Shown here one piece after another: positions 41,981 to 50,578 of a DNA stretch of 64,000 nucleotides; the first letter of the stretch is position 1; every line of letters begins with the position of its first letter. Source of the DNA: Sporobacter sp963677825 (GTDB taxonomy: Bacteria; Bacillota; Clostridia; Oscillospirales; Oscillospiraceae); NCBI GenBank assembly GCA_963677825.2, contig CAXXEF010000001.1:1364001-1428000 (forward strand), read 5' to 3'. The translations under genes and the position numbers were made by a program. The notes beneath the pieces were generated by a model. That model had not been told where the DNA came from, did not search any database, and saw only the letters and a program-made list of their open reading frames with translations.

Positions 41981-43615
41981 ATGAAAAAGAAGATTTTAAC
42001 GCTCGTGTTCCTAACCGTCGCGCTCGCGGCGATCATTTTTTTAACGTCACCAAACCTCAATCCGATCTACGGCGAGGGTCTGGCGTTCTGGGCTTTTGTG
42101 ATCTCCGTTTACAGCATCACGCTGCTATTGCAGCGCGAGGGCGCAAAAAACGTCGTCTATCAAGAGGACGGCATGATCCGTTACAAGGTACCGAAAAAAG
42201 GCCGCATTTACCTGATCATTGCCGCCGCCCCGTGGGCAATTTTGATCCTGCTCGGCATCTATTCGAGCGTGCTGTTCCACGTCAACACCTATAAGAACCA
42301 GATGCCGGAGGCTGAGGTACGCGAGTTTTCGTCCGACCTGCAGCCAATCGACGTCAGCCAACTGCCCGTCGTCGATGCCGACCTCGCCGCACTCCTAGCC
42401 GACAAAAAGCTCGGCGAGCGCCCGTCGCTCGGCAGTCAGGTCATGCTCGGCGAGCCGACGATTCAAAAGGTCGACGGCAAGCTCGTCTGGGTTGTGCCGC
42501 TGGAGCATTCGGGATTTTTCAAATGGTTCTCCAACATTGAGGGTACACCGGGCTATATTGTCGTATCGGCAACAAATCCGCGCGACGTCGAATACGTCGA
42601 CAACTTCTTAATCAAATACCAACCGAACGCATATTTGTTAGACAACCTTGAGCGCCACATCCGCTTCTCGGGTGGTTTCTTCAAGGGTATAACAGACTAT
42701 TCCTTTGAAATCAATGACGAGGGCGTGCCGTTCTGGGTTATCACGACGTATAAAAACCTCACTGGAATCCGCCTGCCGGAGGCCGACGGGGTTATGATCA
42801 TCAACGCCACAACCGGACAAAGCACGCGCTACAGCCTCTCAAACGTGCCCGGCTGGGTCGACCGTGTGCAGCCCGTCGATTTTGTCATGACACAAATCGA
42901 CAACCGCGGCAACTACATCAACGGCCTGTTCAACTTCTCGCATCGCGGCAAGTTCCAGACGTCTGAGGGCAGCGCCATCGTCTACAACAACGACCGGTGC
43001 TACCTGTATACGGGCCTGACGAGTGTCGGCACCGACGAGAGTACGATCGGCTTTATGCTCGTCGACATGATCACGAAAACGCCGTATCGGTACCAGATCA
43101 GCGGCGCGACAGAATACGCGGCGCAGCAGTCGGCCGAAGGTAAAGTGCAAAACCTGCAATATTACGCATCGTTCCCGCTGATTACAAACGTCGACGGTCA
43201 GGCCGCCTACTTTATGACACTCAAGGACGACGCGCGGCTGATCAAGCAGTACGCCTTCGTCTCGGTCGCCGATTATACGACCGTCGGTACAGGCGACACC
43301 ATCGCGGACGCAATCGCCAGCTTCCGTTCGGCCGTCAAAGCCTCCGGCGGCAGTTCGTCGATTGACACGAGCGGCGAAAAGGAAACGCTCACCGGCGTAA
43401 TCGATCGTATATCATCGGAGATTTCCGACGGTAACACGATCTATTATATCATCTTGTCGAACAGGCCAAATAAAATATTCATGTCTGTTGCCGATTTAAG
43501 CCCCGAGCTCTCGCTTTCGGTGGAGGGTGATACGGTCGCCCTCACGTTCGTCAAAACCGAGAAGTCTCTGATTGACCTCGTCGAGTTTGACAATCTCTTG
43601 TACGCGCAATCATAA
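41981..43615 (+). CDS. Conserved membrane protein of unknown function
   Basis: A 544-residue protein with three N-terminal hydrophobic segments (about 5-22, 32-52, 78-100) and a long soluble part of mainly beta character. It contains KVDGKLVWVVPLEHSGFFKW, GTPGYIVVSATNP and a late GTGDTIADAIASF segment. The last 90 residues resemble an OB-like or PepSY-like small domain, but I do not recognise a named family. AAAGGATCG lies before the ATG. It is monocistronic with a strong terminator. The large part is probably outside the membrane. Confidence 0.65.
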   Translation: MKKKILTLVFLTVALAAIIFLTSPNLNPIYGEGLAFWAFVISVYSITLLLQREGAKNVVYQEDGMIRYKVPKKGRIYLIIAAAPWAILILLGIYSSVLFHVNTYKNQMPEAEVREFSSDLQPIDVSQLPVVDADLAALLADKKLGERPSLGSQVMLGEPTIQKVDGKLVWVVPLEHSGFFKWFSNIEGTPGYIVVSATNPRDVEYVDNFLIKYQPNAYLLDNLERHIRFSGGFFKGITDYSFEINDEGVPFWVITTYKNLTGIRLPEADGVMIINATTGQSTRYSLSNVPGWVDRVQPVDFVMTQIDNRGNYINGLFNFSHRGKFQTSEGSAIVYNNDRCYLYTGLTSVGTDESTIGFMLVDMITKTPYRYQISGATEYAAQQSAEGKVQNLQYYASFPLITNVDGQAAYFMTLKDDARLIKQYAFVSVADYTTVGTGDTIADAIASFRSAVKASGGSSSIDTSGEKETLTGVIDRISSEISDGNTIYYIILSNRPNKIFMSVADLSPELSLSVEGDTVALTFVKTEKSLIDLVEFDNLLYAQS

Positions 43616-43623
43616 TGAAAACG

Positions 43624-43659
43624 AAGAAGGCCGCCCTTACGGGGCGGCCTTCTTTTTTT
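43624..43659. terminator. Bidirectional terminator
   Basis: 13-bp stem AAGAAGGCCGCCC / GGGCGGCCTTCTT, TTACG loop, followed by TTTTTT. It lies between two convergent genes. Confidence 0.88.
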
Positions 43660-43669
43660 ACAGTTATCC

Positions 43670-45211
43670 TTATAACTCGCCGTATCCGCCGAGGACCGTA
43701 TCCTCGGCCAGCGCCTTGCCAACGAGGTAGCCATACGTCAGCGACCGGCCGTGGCTCGTGCCGGGCAGCGTGACGGGATACGAATTAGCAAAAAAGTCGC
43801 CCTGCACGTTGCCGACGGCAAACAGACCCGGAATCGGCTCGTCACTCTCGGTACAGACCTGCGAGTTGTGGTCGACGTGCAGGCCGTACGGGATGTTTAA
43901 GAGCCACGCCTTGATCGTCGAGGCGTAAAACGGCCCGCGTCGGCAAGAGCATAAAAATCGCGCCGGTACACCAAAGTCGCCGTCGTACCCTTTATCACAC
44001 CAGTCGTTATACCGCGCGACGGTTTTTTGTAACGCCCCGGGTGGCATACCGAGCTTCTCCCCCAGCTCTTCAAGCGTCTCGCCCTTCACATATGCGCCGG
44101 TTTTCACTTCGTCCTCGATGGCCTGATCCAGTCCGTCGAGGATTTTTTGCGCCTTGAGCGGCTCTTGCTGCAGCATATTTTCCCGGTAATTCGAGTCAAA
44201 GATCGCGAAGGCGACGTTCCCCGGCGCGTTCACACGCGCATTTGTCACGATCGGCTCGTAGCCGACCTCGCAGGAAAAGCGCCGTCCGTCGCGGTTGACG
44301 GTCAGCCAGCTTGAATTGATGCCCGGTCCGAGCACCGAGAAGTCAACGGGATGGATGATCGGCGCAGGATTACAGCGTGAAAGCGCCGCGCCGGCCCATG
44401 CACCCATGACGAGTCCATCGCCCATGTTGCCGCCGACGGGAAAGTTCTGATTGGTGTCGGCGCGCAGCGCGGCCGGCCAGAAGCAGCGGATCATTTCAGT
44501 ATTGTCGGTGATGCCGCCGGTCGCCAGAATAACGCCCTTTCGGGCGTTGATTTTCAGATAGCCGTCCTGGTCGCTGACGATGACGCCTGTCACACGTCCG
44601 TCCTCTTTGACGAGCTGATCGGCCGTCGTATTGAACTTAAACTCAGCGCCCTGTTTCTTTGCCTGCTCGTAAATCGCCTCGACAAAATAGCTAACGCTCC
44701 ATTTACGCTTCTTGAACGCGCAGCGATCGGTCAGTGCAAACAGGTGCGCGCTCGAAAACATCCTGAAGCGGTCTTCAAGCCCGCTCCAATCCGCGCGCGC
44801 CGTCGAGTCGTCGTTGAGATGCACCTCAAGACCGTACGATTCGGCGATTTTTATGTAACGGTCCATAATGGCACCGCTGCGCTCGACGTGTGTCCTAATA
44901 AGAAAATAGTTGGCCTGCTGCTGGCTCCAGTCGTAGATGAGCCGCGCGGCCGTGAGCTTGTCGATCTCAACACCGCGTTCTTTCTGCAGCGTTGTGCCGA
45001 CGGCCCCGACGTCGATGCCGTGCGCCGTAAACGTGCCGAACTTCTCGCAGACGAGTACGTCGGCGCCGGCGCTGGTCGCCGCTTCGGCTGCTGTACAGCC
45101 GGATATTCCGGCGCCGATGATGACGATGTCGCAGTCGCGTTCACGGGTAACACCGGTGATCGGTTCGGGCTTCGTCTGCCAGAGATGCGCGTGCGGTTGA
45201 TTCATTCCCAT
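43670..45211 (-). CDS. FAD-dependent fumarate-reductase-like flavoprotein
   Basis: A 513-residue protein of the FAD_binding_2 (fumarate reductase/succinate dehydrogenase flavoprotein) family. It has IVIIGAGISGCTAAEAA for FAD, GVILATGGITDN, and the late GLFAVGNVQGDFFANSYPV, which resembles the substrate/FAD closing segment. No haem or FMN-bind domain and no Tat signal are present, so it is a cytoplasmic single-domain form. Relatives reduce double bonds of organic acids (fumarate, urocanate, cinnamate types) or dehydrogenate 3-ketosteroids. The substrate is unknown. GAGGGG lies before the ATG. Confidence 0.85.
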   Translation of the reverse strand: MGMNQPHAHLWQTKPEPITGVTRERDCDIVIIGAGISGCTAAEAATSAGADVLVCEKFGTFTAHGIDVGAVGTTLQKERGVEIDKLTAARLIYDWSQQQANYFLIRTHVERSGAIMDRYIKIAESYGLEVHLNDDSTARADWSGLEDRFRMFSSAHLFALTDRCAFKKRKWSVSYFVEAIYEQAKKQGAEFKFNTTADQLVKEDGRVTGVIVSDQDGYLKINARKGVILATGGITDNTEMIRCFWPAALRADTNQNFPVGGNMGDGLVMGAWAGAALSRCNPAPIIHPVDFSVLGPGINSSWLTVNRDGRRFSCEVGYEPIVTNARVNAPGNVAFAIFDSNYRENMLQQEPLKAQKILDGLDQAIEDEVKTGAYVKGETLEELGEKLGMPPGALQKTVARYNDWCDKGYDGDFGVPARFLCSCRRGPFYASTIKAWLLNIPYGLHVDHNSQVCTESDEPIPGLFAVGNVQGDFFANSYPVTLPGTSHGRSLTYGYLVGKALAEDTVLGGYGEL

Positions 45212-45246
45212 AGTACCCCTCTATTTTTATATCATTATAAATTCTC

Positions 45247-46221
45247 TCAAAGGTTTTCGCGGTACCAGTCGATCGCGCATTGGATACCGTCGGCAAAGCT
45301 GAATGTCGGATCATAGCCGAGCGCGCGCTGCGCTTTGGTAATGTCGGCGCGGCTGTCGCGCACATCGCCGGGGCGCGGCGGCTGAAAATCCGGCTCGATA
45401 TGCGTGCCGAGCGCCGCTTGCAGCACGTCCAGTACATCAATAAGCTGTTCGCCGCCGCCGCAGGCGACGTTGTAAACGTCCCCCGTCGCGTCGCATGGCG
45501 CGGCGCAAGCCTTGAGGTTGGCGTCGATGACATTGTCGATATACGTAAAGTCGCGGCTTTGCAGTCCGTCACCGTAAATGACGGGACGGTCGCCTGCCAT
45601 CAACAGACGAATGAATCGCGGAATAACGGCGGCGTACGCGCCGTCCGGGTTCTGCCGCCGCCCAAATACGTTAAAGTATCGCAGGCCGACCGTTTCGACA
45701 CCGTACAGCGATTTATAAAGCCGTCCGTACGCCTCGCAGGCACGCTTTGTCTCGGCATACGGCGACAGCGGATGCCCCTCGCGCCCCTCAACTTTCGGCA
45801 GCGTACTATCGTCGCCGTAAACCGATGAGCTGGACGCATAAACAAAGCGCTTCACGTCGCGCCGCTTGGCAGCTTCCAGCATGTTCAATGTGCCGCGGAC
45901 GTTGATGTCCTCGTATACCAGCGGCATCTCGATGCTGCGCGGCACGCTCCCCCACGCCGCCTGATGCAGCACATAGTCGGCACCGGTAACGGCGAACAGA
46001 CACATGTCGTAGTCTCGGATGTCGCCTTCTAAAAACTCAAAATTCGGGTGATCGGCAAAGTCGGCGATGTTATCACGCCTGCCGTTGGACAGATCATCCA
46101 GACAGCGCACGCGATAGCCCATGCCGAGAATCGCCTCGCACAGGTTTGAGCCGATAAAACCTGCGCCGCCCGTTACGAGAAAGACAGAATTCTCGGGAAA
46201 TGTCAGTGATGTGTAGTCCAT
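45247..46221 (-). CDS. UDP-N-acetylhexosamine 4-epimerase (WbpP/TviC-like)
   Basis: A 324-residue SDR epimerase from ATG 46221 (TGGAGC 7 bases upstream); the reading to 46290 overlaps the dehydrogenase and has no ribosome site. Landmarks are VTGGAGFIGSNL, ADYVLHQAAWGSVPRSI, SSSSVYGD, the catalytic YAETKRACE and RYFNVFGRRQNPDGAYAAVIP. The HQAAxGSVPRSI and GRRQ..GAYAAVIP stretches are typical of WbpP/TviC, which interconvert UDP-GlcNAc and UDP-GalNAc (or their uronic acids). The stop of the adjoining dehydrogenase lies 1 base before this ATG. The pair makes a UDP-HexNAcA sugar for surface polysaccharide. Confidence 0.88.
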   Translation of the reverse strand: MDYTSLTFPENSVFLVTGGAGFIGSNLCEAILGMGYRVRCLDDLSNGRRDNIADFADHPNFEFLEGDIRDYDMCLFAVTGADYVLHQAAWGSVPRSIEMPLVYEDINVRGTLNMLEAAKRRDVKRFVYASSSSVYGDDSTLPKVEGREGHPLSPYAETKRACEAYGRLYKSLYGVETVGLRYFNVFGRRQNPDGAYAAVIPRFIRLLMAGDRPVIYGDGLQSRDFTYIDNVIDANLKACAAPCDATGDVYNVACGGGEQLIDVLDVLQAALGTHIEPDFQPPRPGDVRDSRADITKAQRALGYDPTFSFADGIQCAIDWYRENL

Positions 46222-46222
46222 A

Positions 46223-47542
46223 TTATAAGCTCCAGTAGCGGTAGCCCGCTTTTTCGAACGTCGATCGGTCGAGCAGACCCTTGATGTCAACCATCACCTT
46301 GTTTCCCGCAGGCTCCGATTTATACAGCTTATCAAAATCCGCAACCGTCAGCTTACTAAACGCTTCATGCGCGACGGCGACGACAACGGCGTCGGCGTCT
46401 TTAATGTCGCTGAAGGGCGTGAGCGTCACGCCGTACAGGCGCTTGGCTTCGTCCGCATCCGCCGTCGGGTCGCAAAGCACCGCCTCGATGCCGTACGCAT
46501 GCAGCTCGCGGACAATGTCGATGATGCGTGTGTTGCGCGTGTCGGGCACATTTTCCTTAAACGTAAAGCCAAGGATGACCACCCGTGCGTACCCGACGGG
46601 GACGCCGGCGGCGATCAGTGTTTTCACCGTGTTTTCGGCAACGTATTTACCCATATCATCGTTGATACGACGGCCGGACAGGATAATCTGAGAATGATAA
46701 CCGGCCTGCTCGGCACGGTACGTCAGATAATACGGATCGACGCCGATACAATGCCCGCCGACGAGGCCGGGATAAAACGGCAGGAAGTTCCACTTCGTAC
46801 CGGCAGCACGCAGCACGTCGTATGTATTGAGACCGATTTTATTGAAGATGATCGACAGTTCGTTCATAAACGCGATGTTAATATCGCGCTGGCTGTTCTC
46901 GATGACCTTGGCCGCCTCGGCCACACGGATGCTCTCGGCTTTGTAAACACCGGCCTCGACAACGAGCCCGTACACGTCGGCGATCGTTGCCAGTGCCGCA
47001 TCGTCAATACCGGAAACGATTTTCGTGATCGTTTCGATCCGGTGGACCTTGTCGCCGGGATTGATCCGCTCCGGCGAGTAGCCGATTTTGAAGTCGGCCG
47101 GACACTTCAGGCCAGATTCACGCTCAAGGATCGGCAGACAAATGTCCTCCGTAACACCGGGGTACACCGTCGACTCGTAGACGACGACGGCGCCGGGACG
47201 CAGGGCGCGCCCGACCGCGCGGCTGGCCGCCTTGACGGCTGTCAGGTCGGGCGTTTTATCGTCGTTGATCGGCGTCGGTACGGCGACGATGTGAAACAGC
47301 GCCCTTTTGAGGTCTGCTTCGTCGGACGTAAACAGGGCGCTTGATGCGCGTAAAGCGTCGCCGCCGACTTCGCCGGTCGGGTCGACGCCGCTTTTCAGCA
47401 GCGCAATTTTGTCGGCATTCACGTCGAAGCCGATCACAGCGGCTTTTTTAGAAAAAGCCGCTGCGACCGGCATTCCGACATATCCAAGGCCGACGACGGA
47501 GATCTGCTCCTCGCCGCGGGCGATTTTGTCAAACAGGCTCAT
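46223..47542 (-). CDS. UDP-N-acetylhexosamine 6-dehydrogenase (WbpO/TviB-like)
   Basis: A 439-residue nucleotide-sugar dehydrogenase with VVGLGYVGMPVAAAFS for NAD, FHIVAVPTPI, YESTVYPGVTE, a catalytic cysteine in GGHCIGVDPYYLTY, and ILGFTFKENVPDTRN. These match the WbpO/TviB group, which oxidises UDP-GalNAc or UDP-GlcNAc at C6 in two NAD-dependent steps to the uronic acid. It is upstream gene of the epimerase in a two-gene unit. No transferases or flippases are adjacent. Confidence 0.9.
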   Translation of the reverse strand: MSLFDKIARGEEQISVVGLGYVGMPVAAAFSKKAAVIGFDVNADKIALLKSGVDPTGEVGGDALRASSALFTSDEADLKRALFHIVAVPTPINDDKTPDLTAVKAASRAVGRALRPGAVVVYESTVYPGVTEDICLPILERESGLKCPADFKIGYSPERINPGDKVHRIETITKIVSGIDDAALATIADVYGLVVEAGVYKAESIRVAEAAKVIENSQRDINIAFMNELSIIFNKIGLNTYDVLRAAGTKWNFLPFYPGLVGGHCIGVDPYYLTYRAEQAGYHSQIILSGRRINDDMGKYVAENTVKTLIAAGVPVGYARVVILGFTFKENVPDTRNTRIIDIVRELHAYGIEAVLCDPTADADEAKRLYGVTLTPFSDIKDADAVVVAVAHEAFSKLTVADFDKLYKSEPAGNKVMVDIKGLLDRSTFEKAGYRYWSL

Positions 47543-47633
47543 AATTTATCTCTCTTTCATTGGTATGAAAGCAGGTTTCTTATTGCAAAATCATACCATA
47601 TGCGCCGTCTGATTGCAACGCTCGAAGCGAGGT

Positions 47634-48779
47634 CTATGCGCCGCTTGTCGCCTTTTCCACGGCGTCGATAAAGTCGCCGACGGCGATCGTCACGGAGGCT
47701 GCGAGATCCCCCGCAACGGCGTGTCCCTGATCGTCGACAGCCATACCGGCAACCTCTGAGGGCATTTTGCCCGTCACGTACTGCGCAAACGCTTCGGCCT
47801 GCTCAAACCATTCCTTCTGGATGCCGGACGCGTTTTTCAGTCCGTAGGCTTCCTTGAGCTCATTTTTCGTCGGCGGACTGACGGCGAGGTCTGTCGTGAT
47901 GATACCCTGTTCGGTAAAGCTGACGCTCGCGCGGACGGCGTCGAGCATACACGCGGATATTTTGCCGGACATGTCGCGTGTTACGGCGGCAAACGTCATC
48001 TCCGCCTGCGCCATTCCCTCGCTCTCAGGTGACGCGCCTTGGGCTTTACTCAGCACCGCAATAATCCCGAGACCAAGCTTGTCGGCTTCGGACGCGCCGC
48101 CCTCCTTGGCGTTCATCGCGGCCTTTTCGACGCCTTTCATGAATCCGCCGATCGAAATCGTCACGGACGCCTTAAGATCCGGCTCAATCGAGTGATTGGT
48201 CTCGTCGACCTTCATGTTCTTCACATCCTCTGGCGTCATGCCCTCAATATAGCTGCAAAACGCCTTGGCCTGCTCATACCACTCCTTGCCGATACCGGAC
48301 GCACTTTTCATCCCGTACGCGTCGGCAAGCTCATTTTTCGTCTGGAACATTTCGGGCGGCGTGCCGTCGAGCTGGCCTTGATCGTCAAACAAAACCTTCG
48401 TCTGCACGGCGTCGATGGCGCACGAGAGGATTTTCCCGTCCTTGTCCAGTGTCAGCGCGACAACTGTCGCGTCTGCTTGGGCCTGACCGTCCTTGTCGCC
48501 AGCGTCGGCGGATGCTGCGACCGACGTGACGATGCCCAGCCCGAGTTTGGCAGTCCCTGCCGACGTCGACGGCGTTTGCATCGGCTCACCCGACGGCGAC
48601 GAAGAAGATCCGGATGCCGACGGTGAGGACGACCCGGAGGGCGACGACGAACCGGACGGTGACGCGGAAGCCGTGCCCAGTGACGTCTCTGGCGGCGTCG
48701 GCTCCGGCTGCTTTTGGCACGCGGACAGCAGCGAGACTGTCAGCGCCAACATTAATAATACTGTCAAAATCTTTTTCAT
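47634..48779 (-). CDS. Lipoprotein with duplicated FMN-bind-like domain
   Basis: A 381-residue lipoprotein from ATG 48779 (GAGGTG upstream). It has a signal peptide with lipobox LSAC, then a Pro/Ser/Gly-rich linker of about 45 residues with GSSSPS repeats. Two copies of a domain of about 140 residues follow, each with a matching end: YGMKSASGIGKEWYEQAKAF and YGLKNASGIQKEWFEQAEAF. Each domain starts LGLGI(V/I)...S and has a CAIDAVQ/CMLDAVR segment, a layout seen in FMN_bind-like exported proteins. The Thr/Ser flavinylation site is not obvious, so flavin binding is uncertain. Monocistronic. Confidence 0.75.
   Translation of the reverse strand: MKKILTVLLMLALTVSLLSACQKQPEPTPPETSLGTASASPSGSSSPSGSSSPSASGSSSSPSGEPMQTPSTSAGTAKLGLGIVTSVAASADAGDKDGQAQADATVVALTLDKDGKILSCAIDAVQTKVLFDDQGQLDGTPPEMFQTKNELADAYGMKSASGIGKEWYEQAKAFCSYIEGMTPEDVKNMKVDETNHSIEPDLKASVTISIGGFMKGVEKAAMNAKEGGASEADKLGLGIIAVLSKAQGASPESEGMAQAEMTFAAVTRDMSGKISACMLDAVRASVSFTEQGIITTDLAVSPPTKNELKEAYGLKNASGIQKEWFEQAEAFAQYVTGKMPSEVAGMAVDDQGHAVAGDLAASVTIAVGDFIDAVEKATSGA
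48584..48690 (-). repeat. Ser/Gly/Pro low-complexity coding repeats
   Basis: Short GSSSPSG-type codon repeats in the linker of the lipoprotein, likely to vary in number between strains. Confidence 0.5.
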
Positions 48780-48979
48780 AAAACACCTCAAAACGGCAGC
48801 AGCGTGAGTAGCAGCGCCGCCGCCTTTTTTACATCGGATATCATAAAGGTTTCCTCATAGCAGGTGATTTTATGAAAACGCTTATACAAATTGGCAGTTC
48901 AGGTTATTTTTTAGCTACCGCAGCCGGTATTTTCATGCTGAAACGAGACACTATAATTTTGAAATCGGAGGGATTGCGC

Positions 48980-50041
48980 ATGTCTGTTAAAATCGGCATC
49001 AACGGCTTCGGACGGATCGGTCGGCTTGTGTTCCGCGCCGCACATGAACGCCCGCTAATAGAAATTGCCGCCGTCAACGATCCGTTTATAGACACGGATT
49101 ACATGGCTTACCTGCTCACGCACGACACGGCGCACGGGCGCTTTAACGCGCCTGTCGACGCCCGCGCGGGCTATCTCGACGTCGACGGGCGTATGACGGC
49201 TGCTTATGCAGAAAAAGACCCGGGCGATATTCCGTGGGGCGCGGCAGGTGCGGAATATATCGTCGAGTCGACAGGTGTATTTACGCGCGCAGGCGCGGCA
49301 AGAGCGCACTTTAACGGCAAGGCTAAAAAAGTCGTCATTTCTGCGCCGTCGATCGACGCACCAATGTTTGTCATGGGCGTCAATCATCAAAAATACACGC
49401 CCGATATGGACATCGTATCCAACGCCTCGTGCACAACGAACTGCCTTGCGCCGCTGGCCAAGGTCGTCGACGACCGCTTCGGCATTGAAGAGGGCCTCAT
49501 GACGACGATTCACGCGTCGACGGCGACGCAAAAAACCGTCGACGGACCGTCACAGAAGGACTGGCGCGCCGGGCGGTCGATCCTCGGCAACATCATCCCG
49601 GCTTCAACAGGCGCGGCAAAGGCCGTCGGCCAGGTCATCCCGTCGCTGAACGGGCGGCTGACGGGCATTTCCATGCGCGTGCCGGTCATCGACGTATCGG
49701 TCGTCGATATGACCGTGCGCCTGCGGCGCCCCGCGCCGTACGAGCAGATCTGCGCCGAGCTGCGGCAAGCAGCCGGCAGCGCGTTTACCGGCATCATCCG
49801 TTACGTGGACGACAACGTCGTCTCGACGGATTTTCTCGGTGATAAACATACGTGCATCGTCGACGCGCGCGCCGGTCTGGCGCTGACCGACCGCTTTGTT
49901 AAGCTTGTTGCGTGGTATGATAACGAGATCGGCTACTCCAATAAGGTCCTCGATCTTATTGAGCACATGCATGCCGTCGACTCTCGGCTGGCATCCATAA
50001 CACGTCCGAAACAGACAACAGGTGCCGCCGCACCGCGATAA
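48980..50041 (+). CDS. gapA: Glyceraldehyde-3-phosphate dehydrogenase
   Basis: A 353-residue GAPDH from ATG 48980 (GGAGG 8 bases upstream); the longer reading to 48872 has no ribosome site. It has INGFGRIGRLVFRA for NAD, the catalytic Cys151 in NASCTTNCLAPLAK, and later WYDNEIGYSNKVLDL. It converts glyceraldehyde-3-phosphate to 1,3-bisphosphoglycerate in glycolysis. After the usual end there is an extra tail of about 20 residues (DSRLASITRPKQTTGAAAPR). Monocistronic, not with pgk/tpi. Confidence 0.95.
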   Translation: MSVKIGINGFGRIGRLVFRAAHERPLIEIAAVNDPFIDTDYMAYLLTHDTAHGRFNAPVDARAGYLDVDGRMTAAYAEKDPGDIPWGAAGAEYIVESTGVFTRAGAARAHFNGKAKKVVISAPSIDAPMFVMGVNHQKYTPDMDIVSNASCTTNCLAPLAKVVDDRFGIEEGLMTTIHASTATQKTVDGPSQKDWRAGRSILGNIIPASTGAAKAVGQVIPSLNGRLTGISMRVPVIDVSVVDMTVRLRRPAPYEQICAELRQAAGSAFTGIIRYVDDNVVSTDFLGDKHTCIVDARAGLALTDRFVKLVAWYDNEIGYSNKVLDLIEHMHAVDSRLASITRPKQTTGAAAPR

Positions 50042-50071
50042 TTCGTCCTGCTTCTTTAATTACGAATAAGA

Positions 50072-50102
50072 AAACAGCCGCGGCTATTTACCGCGGCTGT
50101 TT
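50072..50102. terminator. Bidirectional terminator
   Basis: 12-bp perfect stem AAACAGCCGCGG / CCGCGGCTGTTT with CTATTTA loop, between gapA and the convergent coiled-coil gene. Confidence 0.85.
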
Positions 50103-50149
50103 AGACGTTGACTACGTTTCTTCGCAGCTGATTGATGACGAACAAAGCG

Positions 50150-50386
50150 TTACGCAATGTCTTCCTGGTCCGACTTGTCAATCATATTCATCAGTTCCTG
50201 CGTCGATATACCGGACTGCTTGAGCAGATTATTAAGATTGCGCAATTCACTTTGCTCTTGTTCTTCCTGCAACGCTGAAAGTTTGGCCTTAAGCGTTTTA
50301 ATGGCGGACTCATGTTTAGCAATCTGCTCGCCAACAACGGCAATTTCTTCGGGTATATTGCGGATTTTTTTCACTCCACGCGGCAT
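50150..50386 (-). CDS. Small coiled-coil protein
   Basis: A 78-residue protein from ATG 50386 (AAGGAGG 7 bases upstream). It opens with a short basic start (PRGVKKIR), then heptad-like helix from about 12 to 55 rich in E/K/Q/L, then an ISTQELMNMID helix. The shape resembles small DUF4315-type proteins common on Clostridia mobile elements, but no other element genes are nearby. Function unknown. Confidence 0.6.
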   Translation of the reverse strand: MPRGVKKIRNIPEEIAVVGEQIAKHESAIKTLKAKLSALQEEQEQSELRNLNNLLKQSGISTQELMNMIDKSDQEDIA

Positions 50387-50578
50387 TTTCATCCCTCCTT
50401 ATTGATAGTATGAAGTATACCGCACCGCCGCGGGAATTTTTGTCGAAACACGTTAAGCGACAGCACAAAATGAATGCTGCAGCACTTTATTCCATCTTGC
50501 TGGCGCATGGAAACGCATAAACGCAGCGCCAATCTACGATTATGCACTGCGTTTATCTGTTTTTATTATGATGTCCAA

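Noticed and set aside
50517..50556. Inverted repeat ATAAACGCAG...CTGCGTTTAT after the HD-GYP gene
   Set aside because: A 10-bp stem with a 20-base loop and no T-run on the reverse strand; too weak to call a terminator with confidence.
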